DNA of 64,000 nt, from contig NZ_OMPD01000014.1 in NCBI RefSeq assembly GCF_900312745.1, forward strand, positions 1,550,001-1,614,000, in the 5' to 3' direction. Origin of the DNA: Aquimarina sp. AU58. Lineage in GTDB: Bacteria > Bacteroidota > Bacteroidia > Flavobacteriales > Flavobacteriaceae. Below, piece by piece: positions 8,977-16,901 of this stretch. A model generated the notes under the pieces. That model made no database searches, was not told the DNA's origin, and worked only from the letters and a program-made list of their open reading frames with translations. Both the position numbers and the translations under genes were made by a program. How positions within the stretch are numbered: the stretch's first letter is position 1; each line of letters starts with the position of its first letter.

Positions 8977-9480
8977 ATGATAAAAGAAATAGAACAACTA
9001 TTAAATGATCAAATAAAATATGAAGCAAAAGCTTCTGCTCAATATCTTTCGATGGCTTGTTGGGCGGATACTCGTGGATATAACGGTATTGCAGATTTTT
9101 TTTATACGCAATCAGAAGAGGAACGAGTACATATGACCAAGCTGGTTAAATTTATTAATGAACGAAGTGGTAATGCTGTTATTCCTGCAGTAGACAAACC
9201 TAGGGATGATTTTAAATCGTTGATGGAGCTTTTTGAAACGTTCTTGGAAAGCGAAGAATTTGTTACAGGAAAAATTAATAATGTTATATATGAGTGCCTG
9301 CAACATAAAGATTATAATGTACATAATTTTATGCAATGGTATGTAGCAGAACAGCTAGAAGAAGAGGCAACAGCACGAACATTGTTAGATAAACTTAAAA
9401 TTATTGGCGACGATAGGTCTGGTCATTATTTATTTGATAGAGATATCAACACTTTTCAAGCAGCAGAAGAACCTAAATGA
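8977..9480 (+). CDS. ftnA: Ferritin (non-haem, FtnA type)
   Basis: 167 residues, the normal length for bacterial ferritin. The diiron ferroxidase ligands align with E. coli FtnA one residue earlier: E16, E49, H52, E93, Q126 and E129 are all present. It forms a 24-subunit cytoplasmic shell that oxidises Fe(II) and stores ferric mineral. It stands alone between Spo0M and a small Cys-rich peptide, with its own candidate operator just upstream and a terminator just downstream. The iron theme fits the uptake operon at the left of the window, but no shared site was found. Confidence 0.95.
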   Translation: MIKEIEQLLNDQIKYEAKASAQYLSMACWADTRGYNGIADFFYTQSEEERVHMTKLVKFINERSGNAVIPAVDKPRDDFKSLMELFETFLESEEFVTGKINNVIYECLQHKDYNVHNFMQWYVAEQLEEEATARTLLDKLKIIGDDRSGHYLFDRDINTFQAAEEPK

Positions 9481-9509
9481 TTGTTAATAAGTTAATAAAG
9501 ATAAAATAG

Positions 9510-9537
9510 AGATTCCTTTTTTTGGAATCTTTTTTTT
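9510..9537 (+). terminator. Terminator after ferritin
   Basis: AGATTCC (9510-9516) pairs with GGAATCT (9524-9530) across a T7 loop and is followed by a T-run. It separates ferritin from the small Cys-rich gene. Confidence 0.7.
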
Positions 9538-9538
9538 A

Positions 9539-9546
9539 TATTTTTG
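9539..9546 (+). promoter_or_regulatory. Candidate -7 box of the small Cys-rich gene
   Basis: TATTTTTG fits TAnnTTTG, immediately after the ferritin terminator and about 33 bases before the GTG at 9579. A TTTG lies only 14 bases upstream of the box (9521-9524), shorter than usual. Confidence 0.4.
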
Positions 9547-9578
9547 TACTTTATTTAGATTCAATAAAAATTATATCA

Positions 9579-9722
9579 GTGCAAAGTTCAGGTACTCCAT
9601 CATTATATTCTCCTTGTCCGGCTGTCAATTGTGAAATAGCCTGTGGAGGGAAAAAGAAAAAATGTTGTAAAAAATATAAAAAGAAAGGAAAATCTAATTG
9701 CAAAAGATGTCCTAAGCTTTAG
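9579..9722 (+). CDS. Small Cys/Lys-rich peptide, 47 residues
   Basis: A GTG start at 9579 gives a 47-residue product with seven Cys (13, 18, 22, 29, 30, 41, 44) and about a dozen Lys, in the pattern CPxxxC, CGGKKKKCCKKY, CKRCP. An upstream TTG at 9522 in the same frame lies inside the ferritin terminator and is rejected. The dense Cys suggests a metal-binding knuckle or a disulphide-rich product, and the basic charge suggests binding to nucleic acid or membrane; none of this is proved. It has no clear signal peptide from this start. It is flanked by its own candidate promoter and a strong terminator, which supports a real transcription unit. Confidence 0.55.
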   Translation: MQSSGTPSLYSPCPAVNCEIACGGKKKKCCKKYKKKGKSNCKRCPKL

Positions 9723-9767
9723 TTTATAAGGCTTTATAATATATTTTGGATGTTAATTCATTCTCGA

Positions 9768-9803
9768 AAAACGGAAATACCCACAGGTGTTTCCGTTTTT
9801 TTG
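9768..9803 (+). terminator. Terminator after the small Cys-rich gene
   Basis: AAAACGGAAATACC (9768-9781) pairs with GGTGTTTCCGTTTT (9786-9799), a 14-bp stem with one G-U pair and a 4-base loop, followed by T-rich sequence. The rest of the 305-bp gap to 10028 shows nothing else recognisable. Confidence 0.8.
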
Positions 9804-10027
9804 TAAAAAAATGACTAATCAATGTAGGGTATTTTTTTATATAACTGTATTATAAATAGAGGCCAAATTAAAGGTTGTAGTAAATAAGAGTAAGTATATA
9901 GTCTTGTTCGGTATAAAAATTGTTCTTTTAATAATTATTTAGACTTAGTACGTATTATGACCTTAAGACGAATTTTAAGTACTAATTAACAATTTGAATA
10001 GTTACTATAAGGTAGATTTACATTGAT

Positions 10028-10468
10028 ATGAAAAAGATTATTGTAGTTGTCTTCCTGATATTTTCGGGAATTAATTGGGTAAGTGCCCAGGAATGGCTAA
10101 CCAATTTTAAAGAAGCAAAAAGAATTGCACAGGAAAATGATAAAAATATAATTTTGGTATTTGCCGGTTCTGATTGGTGCGCACCCTGTATTAAATTAGA
10201 GAAACAGATTTTGCATACAGAAGAATTTCAGGGATATGCCAAAAAACATTACGTATTATTAAAAGCCGATTTTCCGCGTAAGAAAAAAAACCAATTACCC
10301 GAAGCTTTACAGCATCAGAATAATGCGTTGGCCGAGAAATACAATAAAAGTGGAGGTTTCCCATTAGTTGTTGTTTTAGATAAGAATGGCAAAAAACTTG
10401 GAGAAGTTGGTTATAAAAAAGTAACACCAAATACATACTTAGAAATGCTAAGTACAATGATTAAATAA
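10028..10468 (+). CDS. Exported thioredoxin-fold protein
   Basis: 146 residues with a signal peptide cut near WVSAQ (residue 21). A thioredoxin fold follows with the active site WCAPC at about residues 56-60 in the DsbD-gamma/thioredoxin_7 style (FAGSDWCAPC) and the cis-proline loop GGFP near residue 111. It probably acts in the periplasm as a thiol reductant or carrier. It is the first gene of an operon whose next members are ApbE, DUF4266 and DUF3570; that grouping is recurrent across Bacteroidota and Proteobacteria. A plausible partner is the C-terminal CxC of the DUF4266 lipoprotein (inference). Confidence 0.88.
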   Translation: MKKIIVVVFLIFSGINWVSAQEWLTNFKEAKRIAQENDKNIILVFAGSDWCAPCIKLEKQILHTEEFQGYAKKHYVLLKADFPRKKKNQLPEALQHQNNALAEKYNKSGGFPLVVVLDKNGKKLGEVGYKKVTPNTYLEMLSTMIK

Positions 10469-10472
10469 TATT

Positions 10473-11453
10473 TTGAGATTTTTCATTACCCTTTTATTCC
10501 TGGCTACTATAAGTAGTAGTTTCTCACAGCAAATATATAAGCGTACCCTAAAACTAATGGGAAGTCGTTTTGATATTACTGTTGTCGAAAAAGATAAGAC
10601 AACTGCTAATCAATACATCGATATTGCTATCGAAGAAATTCAGAGAATCGAAAAATTGATTTCTTCGTGGGACAAAAACTCCCAAACTTCTCTAATTAAT
10701 GACAACGCAGGAATTAATCCCGTGAAAGTTGATGCAGAACTTTTCGACCTAATATTTAGAGCTATTCAGATTTCTAAATTAACAGATGGCGCATTTGATA
10801 TTAGTTATGCCTCGATGGATCGAATTTGGAAATTTGATAATAGCATGAAAGAAATGCCCTCTGAAGAGGAAATTAAAGCATCAGTAGCGAGAGTAGGGTA
10901 CAAGTATATTGTTTTAGATAAAAAGAAATCTACAGTATTTCTAACCCAAAAGGGGATGAAGATAGGGTTTGGAGCTATTGGCAAAGGATATGCAGCAGAT
11001 AAAGCCAAAAACCTCTTAATAAGTAAAGGAGTAAAAGCCGGAATCATAAATGCTTCTGGAGATATGAATACCTGGGGAAAACAACCCGATGGGAGTGAGT
11101 GGAAAGTTGCAATTACCAATCCTTTGAATAAAAATAATGCATTTGCACTATTACCAGTGGTAGAAAAAGCCGTAGTGACTTCTGGTAATTATGAAAAATA
11201 CGTAATTTTAAATGGTAAACGGTATTCTCATATTATTGACCCCAGAACAGGATACCCATCTACTGGTGTTGTAAGCGCTACAGTTTTTGCTCCAAAAGCT
11301 GAGTTAGCAGATGCATTGGCAACTTCTGTTTTTGTGATGGGAATTGAAACGGGATTAAATAGAATCAATCAATTAAAAGGGATTGAATGTATTATAATTG
11401 ATGATCAGGGAAATATTCATACCTCTGATCATATTAAGATAGATAATAAATAA
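10473..11453 (+). CDS. apbE: FAD:protein FMN transferase (ApbE family), exported
   Basis: 326 residues starting at TTG, 4 bases after the thioredoxin stop; no better start gives the signal peptide, which ends near SFSQ (residue 19). ApbE motifs are present in order: GSRFDIT (about 30), IGFGAIGKGYAADKA (about 170), INASGDMNTWG (about 194), TSGNYEKY (about 236), SHIIDPRTGYP (about 249) and ADALATSVFVMG (about 275). The enzyme transfers FMN from FAD to Thr/Ser of exported target proteins using Mg2+. No Rnf/Nqr subunit or FMN-bind domain protein is nearby, so its target is unknown; the other operon proteins are candidates. Confidence 0.93.
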   Translation: MRFFITLLFLATISSSFSQQIYKRTLKLMGSRFDITVVEKDKTTANQYIDIAIEEIQRIEKLISSWDKNSQTSLINDNAGINPVKVDAELFDLIFRAIQISKLTDGAFDISYASMDRIWKFDNSMKEMPSEEEIKASVARVGYKYIVLDKKKSTVFLTQKGMKIGFGAIGKGYAADKAKNLLISKGVKAGIINASGDMNTWGKQPDGSEWKVAITNPLNKNNAFALLPVVEKAVVTSGNYEKYVILNGKRYSHIIDPRTGYPSTGVVSATVFAPKAELADALATSVFVMGIETGLNRINQLKGIECIIIDDQGNIHTSDHIKIDNK

Positions 11454-11478
11454 CAATAATTCTTATAAAACGTACTTT

Positions 11479-11691
11479 ATGAATAAGTTGATACCAATAC
11501 TTTTAGTACTAGTACTTTCTCTTAACTCATGTGTAGCTGTAAAAGAATACGAAAAAGTACAAATCAATGACCCTGATATGGAATTAGCGCTCAAAAAAAT
11601 TGATCGTTTTGAAACTAATTTTCAGGCATATAGAGAATCTGCTGCTGGAGCAAATGGAGGAAAAACAGGTGGAGGATGTGGTTGTAATTAA
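11479..11691 (+). CDS. DUF4266 mini-lipoprotein with C-terminal GGGCGCN
   Basis: 70 residues. A lipoprotein signal peptide ends at LNSC (Cys18), leaving a 53-residue mature part. The central helix (DMELALKKIDRFETNFQAYRES) leads into a Gly-rich tail ending GGGCGCN with Cys67 and Cys69. This tail is the hallmark of DUF4266. The CxC at the very C-terminus looks like a metal site, a redox site for the exported thioredoxin, or a modification site. ApbE next door raises the possibility of flavinylation, although the classic FMN acceptor motif is absent. Function is unknown; the family call is firm. Confidence 0.85.
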   Translation: MNKLIPILLVLVLSLNSCVAVKEYEKVQINDPDMELALKKIDRFETNFQAYRESAAGANGGKTGGGCGCN

Positions 11692-11757
11692 GAGGTACTC
11701 CTCCTCTTAAGTAAAGAATTTAAAAACATACTAAAAACTTTTATAAAGTAAAGATCT

Positions 11758-13005
11758 TTGAGAAAAATTCCTTTAATAATAGCATTATTATCTATAGTGA
11801 TTGTAACCGCACAGGAGCAACAACAGGATGATACAACAACATACAAAAAGAGAGTATTAGAATCTGCAGAAGTAGATTTTTTGATGAGTTATTATACTCA
11901 GGATGGAGATAATGCTGCCGTTACAGGTGGTGTAGGTACAGAAGAACTCACTGATCTTACTCCAACAATAGTGGTTTCTATCCCACTAAATGATGATGAT
12001 GTATTAACTATAGATGCAGGAATATCGGCATATTCATCGGCTTCTTCTAGTAATGTTAACCCTTTTGATGGTAATGGTGCTGCAAATCCTTTTGTAGCTT
12101 CTTCCGGAGCATCACAAAAAGATGTGTTAACGACAATATCAGGAAGTTATAGTCATAGTAGTGATGATCGAAATAGTGTGTGGTCGGCCAATATTGCGGT
12201 CGCAACCGAGTATGATTATTTTTCTATAGGCTTTGGCGGTAGTTATTCAAGACTTTTTAATGAAAAAAATACAGAATTAAGCATAAAAGCTAATGTGTTT
12301 CTAGATACATGGAAAGCAATATATCCCTCAGAATTAAGGGATCAGCCTACATTTACGAAGTTTGATGATGAATCTCGTAATTCGTATTCTGTAGGATTAG
12401 GATTTTCACAAATTTTGTCTAAAAGGTTACAAGGATCTCTTTCATTAGATTTTATTCAACAGGAAGGCCTTTTGTCAACACCGTTTCAACGGGTACAATT
12501 TGCAGATGTGACCGATGTAGTTATTGAAGAATTTACATATGGTGATGATGTAGAAAGATTACCGGACTCTAGGTTTAAAATAGCTGCAGGAGGAAGATTA
12601 CATTATTATATTAATGAAATTTTTACAATACGAACATTTTATAGGTATTATACAGATGATTGGGGAATTAATTCGCATACCGCAAGTATAGAAATACCGA
12701 TTAAAATCACAGATAAATTTACACTGTATCCTTCATATCGTTTTTATACACAAACAAAAGCAGATTATTTTGCACCATTTAACCAACATCTGTCTACACA
12801 GCAATTCTATACCTCGGATTATGATTTATCTGGTTTTGATGCAAATCAATATGGTTTTGGTATTAGTTATACCGATATTTTTACAAAATTCCATATCTGG
12901 AAACTTGGTTTAAAAAGTATTGATTTTCGATTTAGACAATATGAACGTAACTCTGGACTAAGCTCTAGTTTGTTTTCAGGAGGATTTAGTTTTATAATGG
13001 ATTAA
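11758..13005 (+). CDS. DUF3570 exported beta-barrel-like protein
   Basis: 415 residues from a TTG start (the only start that gives a signal peptide, ending near VTAQ, residue 18). Alternating hydrophobic/aromatic strands (SYSVGLGFSQIL, LHYYINEIFTIRTFYRYYTDDW, IPIKITDKFTLYPSYRFYTQ) and a terminal FSFIMD suggest an outer-membrane beta barrel. The family DUF3570 regularly follows DUF4266, ApbE and a thioredoxin. It may be the channel or anchor for the small lipoprotein (inference). It ends the operon; the next gene begins 134 bases later. Confidence 0.82.
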   Translation: MRKIPLIIALLSIVIVTAQEQQQDDTTTYKKRVLESAEVDFLMSYYTQDGDNAAVTGGVGTEELTDLTPTIVVSIPLNDDDVLTIDAGISAYSSASSSNVNPFDGNGAANPFVASSGASQKDVLTTISGSYSHSSDDRNSVWSANIAVATEYDYFSIGFGGSYSRLFNEKNTELSIKANVFLDTWKAIYPSELRDQPTFTKFDDESRNSYSVGLGFSQILSKRLQGSLSLDFIQQEGLLSTPFQRVQFADVTDVVIEEFTYGDDVERLPDSRFKIAAGGRLHYYINEIFTIRTFYRYYTDDWGINSHTASIEIPIKITDKFTLYPSYRFYTQTKADYFAPFNQHLSTQQFYTSDYDLSGFDANQYGFGISYTDIFTKFHIWKLGLKSIDFRFRQYERNSGLSSSLFSGGFSFIMD

Positions 13006-13138
13006 ATCAATTATTACAGCGTAATTTTTCTAACCATAAAATACTATTATTTTTATTCTGTATTGAAATAAGCAAGTTCTGGGTTTTAAAAATACCTTGA
13101 GCTAAATACTTTTATACCGTTTTTAAAATTAAAGTATT

Positions 13139-13984
13139 ATGAAGATAAGTGAGCAAAATCAGTTTCATTACAATCGTATTGCAGAGGCGATAACGTATAT
13201 TAAACAAAATTTTAAAGATCAACCTAATCTGGATGAGATTGCAGAAAAGGTACATATCAGCCCTTTTCATTTTCAAAGACTCTTTACAGATTGGGTAGGA
13301 GTGAGTCCTAAAAAATTTTTGCAGTACACTAGTTTAGAGTACGCAAAAAATATTTTAAAAGATCAGCAAACCACTTTGTTTGATGCGGCATACGAGACCG
13401 GACTTTCTGGAACAGGAAGATTACATGATCTTTTTATAAAAATAGAAGGAATGACACCCGGAGAATACAAAAATGGAGGTCAGAACCTGGAGATCAATTA
13501 TAGTTATGCCGAAAGCCCGTTTGGTAAAATGCTGGTAGCTTCAACCTCAAAAGGTATTTGTCATATGACATTTGCAGATGATGACAATGCATTTACAACA
13601 CTACAACAACGTTTTCCGAAAGCAAAGTTTACTCAAATCGTAGATAGACCTCAGCAAAATGCTTTATTTATTTTTACGAAAGACTGGAGAAAATTAAGTC
13701 AAATAAAATTACACCTTAAAGGAACTGATTTTCAATTAAAAGTTTGGGAAACATTACTCAAGATCCCAAAGGGAGGATTAACAACATATGGTACCATTGC
13801 CAATCATATTCATAAGCCTAAAGCATCCAGGGCCGTAGGAACCGCTATAGGTAGTAATCCTGTTGCGTTTTTAATTCCTTGTCATAGAGTAATCCAATCT
13901 ACAGGTGATTTAGGACAATACCATTGGGGCAGTACACGCAAAACTGCTATAATTGGCTGGGAAGCTGCAAAAATTAATTCATAA
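13139..13984 (+). CDS. Ada-like protein: AraC-type HTH fused to O6-methylguanine-DNA methyltransferase
   Basis: 281 residues. Residues 12-110 form an AraC/XylS double helix-turn-helix (DEIAEKVHISPFHFQRLF, then FDAAYETGLSGTGRLHDLF and MTPGEY). Residues 120-280 form the methyltransferase with the active-site PCHRV near residue 249 and preceding GTAIGSNPVAFLIPCHRVI. The cysteine accepts the methyl group from O6-methylguanine and is not regenerated. The N-terminal methylphosphotriester domain of E. coli Ada (with its four zinc Cys) is absent, as in many Bacteroidota homologues, so the induction mechanism must differ. Single-gene unit. Confidence 0.93.
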   Translation: MKISEQNQFHYNRIAEAITYIKQNFKDQPNLDEIAEKVHISPFHFQRLFTDWVGVSPKKFLQYTSLEYAKNILKDQQTTLFDAAYETGLSGTGRLHDLFIKIEGMTPGEYKNGGQNLEINYSYAESPFGKMLVASTSKGICHMTFADDDNAFTTLQQRFPKAKFTQIVDRPQQNALFIFTKDWRKLSQIKLHLKGTDFQLKVWETLLKIPKGGLTTYGTIANHIHKPKASRAVGTAIGSNPVAFLIPCHRVIQSTGDLGQYHWGSTRKTAIIGWEAAKINS

Positions 13985-14027
13985 CCAAGCAAGATTCGGG
14001 TGTTTTACTTTTTGAATTCTTAGCAAT

Positions 14028-14058
14028 TTTGCTATATCAAGGTTATGTAATAAGTTTT
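14028..14058 (+). promoter_or_regulatory. Promoter of the DUF1203 gene
   Basis: TTTG (14028-14031), exactly 19 bases, then TAAGTTTT (14051-14058), one mismatch from TAnnTTTG. The start codon is 38 bases downstream. Confidence 0.5.
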
Positions 14059-14096
14059 TCTGCTACATAATCTAAGCTAAATCATAAAACGAGTAT

Positions 14097-14576
14097 ATGA
14101 AAAAATTTAAGATTGTCCCGTTAACAAAAGAATATGTATCACGAATTAAAGAAACAAAAGTAGATGATTTTGATTATCCTGTTGTTGAACAAATAGCTAC
14201 AGGTTATGGACCTTGTCGTATTTCTTTAAAAAAATTTGATCCGGGAAAAGATACTCGGCTATTGATTAGCCATAGTCCTTTTGAAATTAAAAATGCATTC
14301 AATCAACCAGGTCCTATTTTTGTTCACAAAAAAGAAGTCGAACCTTATAAGAACGATCATCAATTTCCGCCAGAAATCAAAGCAGATAAACAAAATTTTC
14401 CTCTATCACTAATTGGGTATAATACAAAACAAAATATGGTATTTACAAAATTGGTAGGCGATGATGATGTAGATCTTTTGATTTCAGAAATATTTCATGA
14501 CCACAACGACATAGCATATTTACATGCCAGAAATGCTGAAGCTGGTTGTTTTATATGTAAAATAGAAAGAATATAA
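14097..14576 (+). CDS. DUF1203 protein
   Basis: 159 residues. The pattern PCRISLKKFDPGKDTRLL, then GPIFVHKKEVEPY and the C-terminal HARNAEAGCFICKI is that of DUF1203, a small soluble family found in many bacteria and of unknown function. The conserved His and Cys near the end (AEAGCF) could mark an active site. No signal peptide. It forms its own unit between a candidate promoter and a strong terminator. Confidence 0.88.
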   Translation: MKKFKIVPLTKEYVSRIKETKVDDFDYPVVEQIATGYGPCRISLKKFDPGKDTRLLISHSPFEIKNAFNQPGPIFVHKKEVEPYKNDHQFPPEIKADKQNFPLSLIGYNTKQNMVFTKLVGDDDVDLLISEIFHDHNDIAYLHARNAEAGCFICKIERI

Positions 14577-14628
14577 TTTTTTAGAACCTCCTAAAATATT
14601 TAGAATAACTTTCATTTTTTTATATATA

Positions 14629-14663
14629 AAAAGGGAACACTATCCTTATGTGTTCCCTTTTAG
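14629..14663 (+). terminator. Terminator after DUF1203
   Basis: AAAAGGGAACAC (14629-14640) and GTGTTCCCTTTT (14650-14661): a perfect 12-bp stem with a 9-base loop. Confidence 0.8.
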
Positions 14664-14959
14664 CCATTTACGTTAATAGATAAGTTATGGGCGTTTTTAT
14701 AATAAAACGTTTATACAGCATAATACCCTACCCCTAATTAATTTCCTATAACAGTTCTTAAAGCTTTTAACCAAAAAATGGATAAACAAAATATGTACAA
14801 GATTTTTAAAAACCTTAATATGTAGGAATCCAAATAATAGTAAAATTAAAATGAAAGTCTCGGTAAATTATATTGTTTTACATCAATTGTATTGCATTTA
14901 TCGTATCTGTAGAAAGATATTTAATAACATAGTATTAGGGATAAAACCAAAAAAAACGT

Positions 14960-14967
14960 TAAATTTA
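14960..14967 (+). promoter_or_regulatory. Shared upstream element, copy 1 (candidate -7 box)
   Basis: TAAATTTA preceded by CCAAAAAAAACGT. The same arrangement (CCAAAAAAACAT then TAAATTTA) precedes the paralogous gene at 15518. It lies 22 bases before the ATG at 14989. Confidence 0.35.
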
Positions 14968-14988
14968 TCCTACCTAAATGCCCAAATT

Positions 14989-15375
14989 ATGCAATCCAAA
15001 TTAATTCTTACCATCGTTAGTATAGCTATGCTAACATTGAGCAGCTTTAAAAATAGCCCTGAACACCAGAAAAATGATGGTGAAAAAGAAAATATTAGTG
15101 TATATCAAGGTGGTCCAAAAGAATTAATAGGAAAATGGGTAATGGATGGTGATCCTAATACTTATATAGAATTGAGGTCGGATGGAACCGTTATAGAAAA
15201 GTCTTTAGGAGAACCTCTAAAAAGGTATTGGTTATTAAAAGATAGTAAACTTTGCTTAAAAGCGACATCGGTAGAGGGAGGTACAGAAAAGTGTTTAGAA
15301 TTTGTGCTAAGAAAAGATATGTTGGTGATTACTATGAATGAAATGGAACTCCACTATGCAAGATCTAAAGAATAA
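14989..15375 (+). CDS. Small exported lipocalin-like protein, tandem copy 1
   Basis: 128 residues from the ATG at 14989, which begins a signal peptide (SKLILTIVSIAMLTLSSF); the longer frame from 14851 would bury it. The mature part begins ELIGKWVMDGDP and runs through short beta strands typical of lipocalin-like stress proteins (KELIGxWxxxxDP start, YIELRSDGTVIEKS). Two Cys (in KLCLKAT and EKCLEF) could form a disulphide. It has a paralogue directly downstream with the same exon-like layout. Function unknown; periplasmic location is inferred. Confidence 0.7.
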   Translation: MQSKLILTIVSIAMLTLSSFKNSPEHQKNDGEKENISVYQGGPKELIGKWVMDGDPNTYIELRSDGTVIEKSLGEPLKRYWLLKDSKLCLKATSVEGGTEKCLEFVLRKDMLVITMNEMELHYARSKE

Positions 15376-15481
15376 TATAGTCCTGGTATAAAATTTGTGA
15401 TTAGGATAAAAGAATTGATAATTTTATCACCTTATTTGAGCATTAAAAAATATCAAAAACTATAGATTACCAAAAAAACAT

Positions 15482-15489
15482 TAAATTTA
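15482..15489 (+). promoter_or_regulatory. Shared upstream element, copy 2 (candidate -7 box)
   Basis: TAAATTTA preceded by CCAAAAAAACAT, matching the element at 14960, 28 bases before the ATG at 15518. No TTTG at 19 bases. Confidence 0.35.
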
Positions 15490-15517
15490 TATCCTTATTT
15501 TATCAAAAAATTGAATT

Positions 15518-15901
15518 ATGAAAAGACCCCAATCTATATCCGTAATTTTTACAACTGTTATATTAGCTGCAACGCTAATGAGTTTTAAGACAAAGCCTGT
15601 ACAGCAAAATCAGACGTTAGAACCTGAAGAAATTGTAATTGATCAGGTTATAGCCAAAGAATTGATAGGAATATGGGTAAAAGAAGATGATCCCGATACA
15701 GTTATCATGTTTAAGTTGAGTAATCTATTTGTAGAAAAATCAAAAACAAAGACGACTAAAAAGAAGTGGTCTGTAGACGTAAAAGATCGTAAAGTATGTA
15801 TTGATAATTCAGAATGTATGAATTATGAAGTAACTGAAAATACATTGATTCTCTATAAAAACAAAGAAAAAATAGTATACAATAGATCTACTAAAGAATA
15901 A
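15518..15901 (+). CDS. Small exported lipocalin-like protein, tandem copy 2
   Basis: 127 residues. A signal peptide (SVIFTTVILAATLMSF) is followed by a short linker and AKELIGIWVKEDDPDTVIMF, which aligns with KELIGKWVMDGDPNTYIEL in the upstream paralogue; both end in a Tyr-Arg/Ala-Arg-Ser-x-Lys-Glu tail. Two Cys (KVCIDNSEC) lie at matching places. Divergence between copies is high, so the duplication is not recent, yet their upstream elements remain alike. Function unknown. A very strong terminator follows. Confidence 0.7.
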   Translation: MKRPQSISVIFTTVILAATLMSFKTKPVQQNQTLEPEEIVIDQVIAKELIGIWVKEDDPDTVIMFKLSNLFVEKSKTKTTKKKWSVDVKDRKVCIDNSECMNYEVTENTLILYKNKEKIVYNRSTKE

Positions 15902-15941
15902 GAATTTTTTTAAGAAAACAACATTTTAACAAAATTCTATA

Positions 15942-15983
15942 AAAAAGACAGCGGGTGTATTTTAATACACCCGCTGTCTTTTT
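15942..15983 (+). terminator. Strong terminator after the tandem pair
   Basis: A 20-bp perfect stem: GACAGCGGGTGTATT core at 15947-15961 with its complement at 15964-15978, flanked by A5 and T5 that extend the pairing. The loop is minimal (two to four bases). Likely bidirectional. Confidence 0.85.
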
Positions 15984-16178
15984 AACAATGATTCTTGATT
16001 TTTTCAATATGTAGATAGACTTATTTGTTGAAAAACAATATAGTATAGAACTACATATGTTGTTTTTTGATATTAGAGAATATTTTTGTCAAAAAAACCA
16101 TATTGCTTGTCCAAAAATCAAAAAAGTGTTCGTCATAGTAGTGTAAAAAATAAATAAACCACTTAAAAAAACAGACAA

Positions 16179-16523
16179 ATGAAAGAATTTATGTTTCTTT
16201 TTAGAGGAGATGACAAAGTATGGGATTCTAAATCTCCAGAAGAACAACAAAAGCATATGCAAAAATGGCAACAATGGATCGGTGAGATGGCTCAGCAAGA
16301 AAAATTTGTTGGAGGTGAGCGATTATATTCACACGGTAACACAATTTATCCCGGAGGAACCAAAGTAACAGATAGACCATTAACAGAAGGAAAAGAATTG
16401 GTTGGAGGATATTTGGTTATTAAAGCAAACAACCTGGAAGATGCTACCGAAATGGCAAAAGATTGCCCGGGATTACAATGGGATTCTTGTGTAGAAGTAC
16501 GAGAAGTATGGCCAGAAAGTTAG
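16179..16523 (+). CDS. YciI/DGPF-family protein, copy 1
   Basis: 114 residues with the YciI-like ferredoxin fold: KEFMFLFRGDD, a helix SPEEQQKHMQKWQQWIGEM, then GGERLYSHGNTIYPGG and GGYLVIKANNLEDATEMAKDCPGL. The family lacks a proven general reaction; members are small cytoplasmic dimers. Genes of this family stand next to ECF42 sigma factors in many genomes. A close paralogue starts 28 bases downstream, and the sigma gene follows it. Confidence 0.88.
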   Translation: MKEFMFLFRGDDKVWDSKSPEEQQKHMQKWQQWIGEMAQQEKFVGGERLYSHGNTIYPGGTKVTDRPLTEGKELVGGYLVIKANNLEDATEMAKDCPGLQWDSCVEVREVWPES

Positions 16524-16551
16524 GATAACAGAACATTTAAAAAATACAGTG

Positions 16552-16896
16552 ATGAAAGAATTTATGTTTATTATTAGAGGTGGAGAGGATAAGTATAGTA
16601 ATAATTCTCCTGAAGAAATGCAACAACATATGCAGCATTGGCAACAATGGATGGGTGGTTTAGCAAAATCAGAACAACTTATTGGTGGTCAACCCTTAAT
16701 GAGCGAAGCTAAAACCCTTACTGAAGGTGGTAAAAAAATAACAGATCGCCCATTAGCTGAAGGAAAAGAACTAGTTGGGGGATATTTGCTAATTAAAGCA
16801 GATTCTCTGGATCATGCTGCACAAATAGCTAAAGGTTGTCCAAGCTTTGAGTATGGATGCAGTGTCGAAGTACGAGAAATAAGCCCAATGGAATAA
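16552..16896 (+). CDS. YciI/DGPF-family protein, copy 2
   Basis: 114 residues from ATG 16552; a GTG directly before it is less likely. The sequence follows copy 1 closely (EFMFIIRGGEDKYSNNSPEE, GGQPLMSEAKTLTEGG, ELVGGYLLIKADSLDHA), indicating tandem duplication. The stop is 5 bases before the sigma factor start, so the three genes form one operon. A role in sensing or in the stress controlled by the sigma factor is inferred only from context. Confidence 0.88.
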   Translation: MKEFMFIIRGGEDKYSNNSPEEMQQHMQHWQQWMGGLAKSEQLIGGQPLMSEAKTLTEGGKKITDRPLAEGKELVGGYLLIKADSLDHAAQIAKGCPSFEYGCSVEVREISPME

Positions 16897-16901
16897 CTTT
16901 T

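Noticed and set aside
9522..9578. TTG start giving a 66-residue version of the Cys-rich peptide
   Set aside because: The start lies inside the ferritin terminator and upstream of the candidate -7 box; the GTG at 9579 fits better.
9993..10020. TTTG and TAGATTTA before the thioredoxin gene as a promoter
   Set aside because: Spacing is 16 bases, the -7 has a mismatch and the start codon would be almost at the transcription start; too weak to list.
16857..16901. ATG at 16857 as the sigma factor start
   Set aside because: Lies within the YciI gene in another frame; TTG 16902 follows the YciI stop directly and starts with typical sigma sequence.
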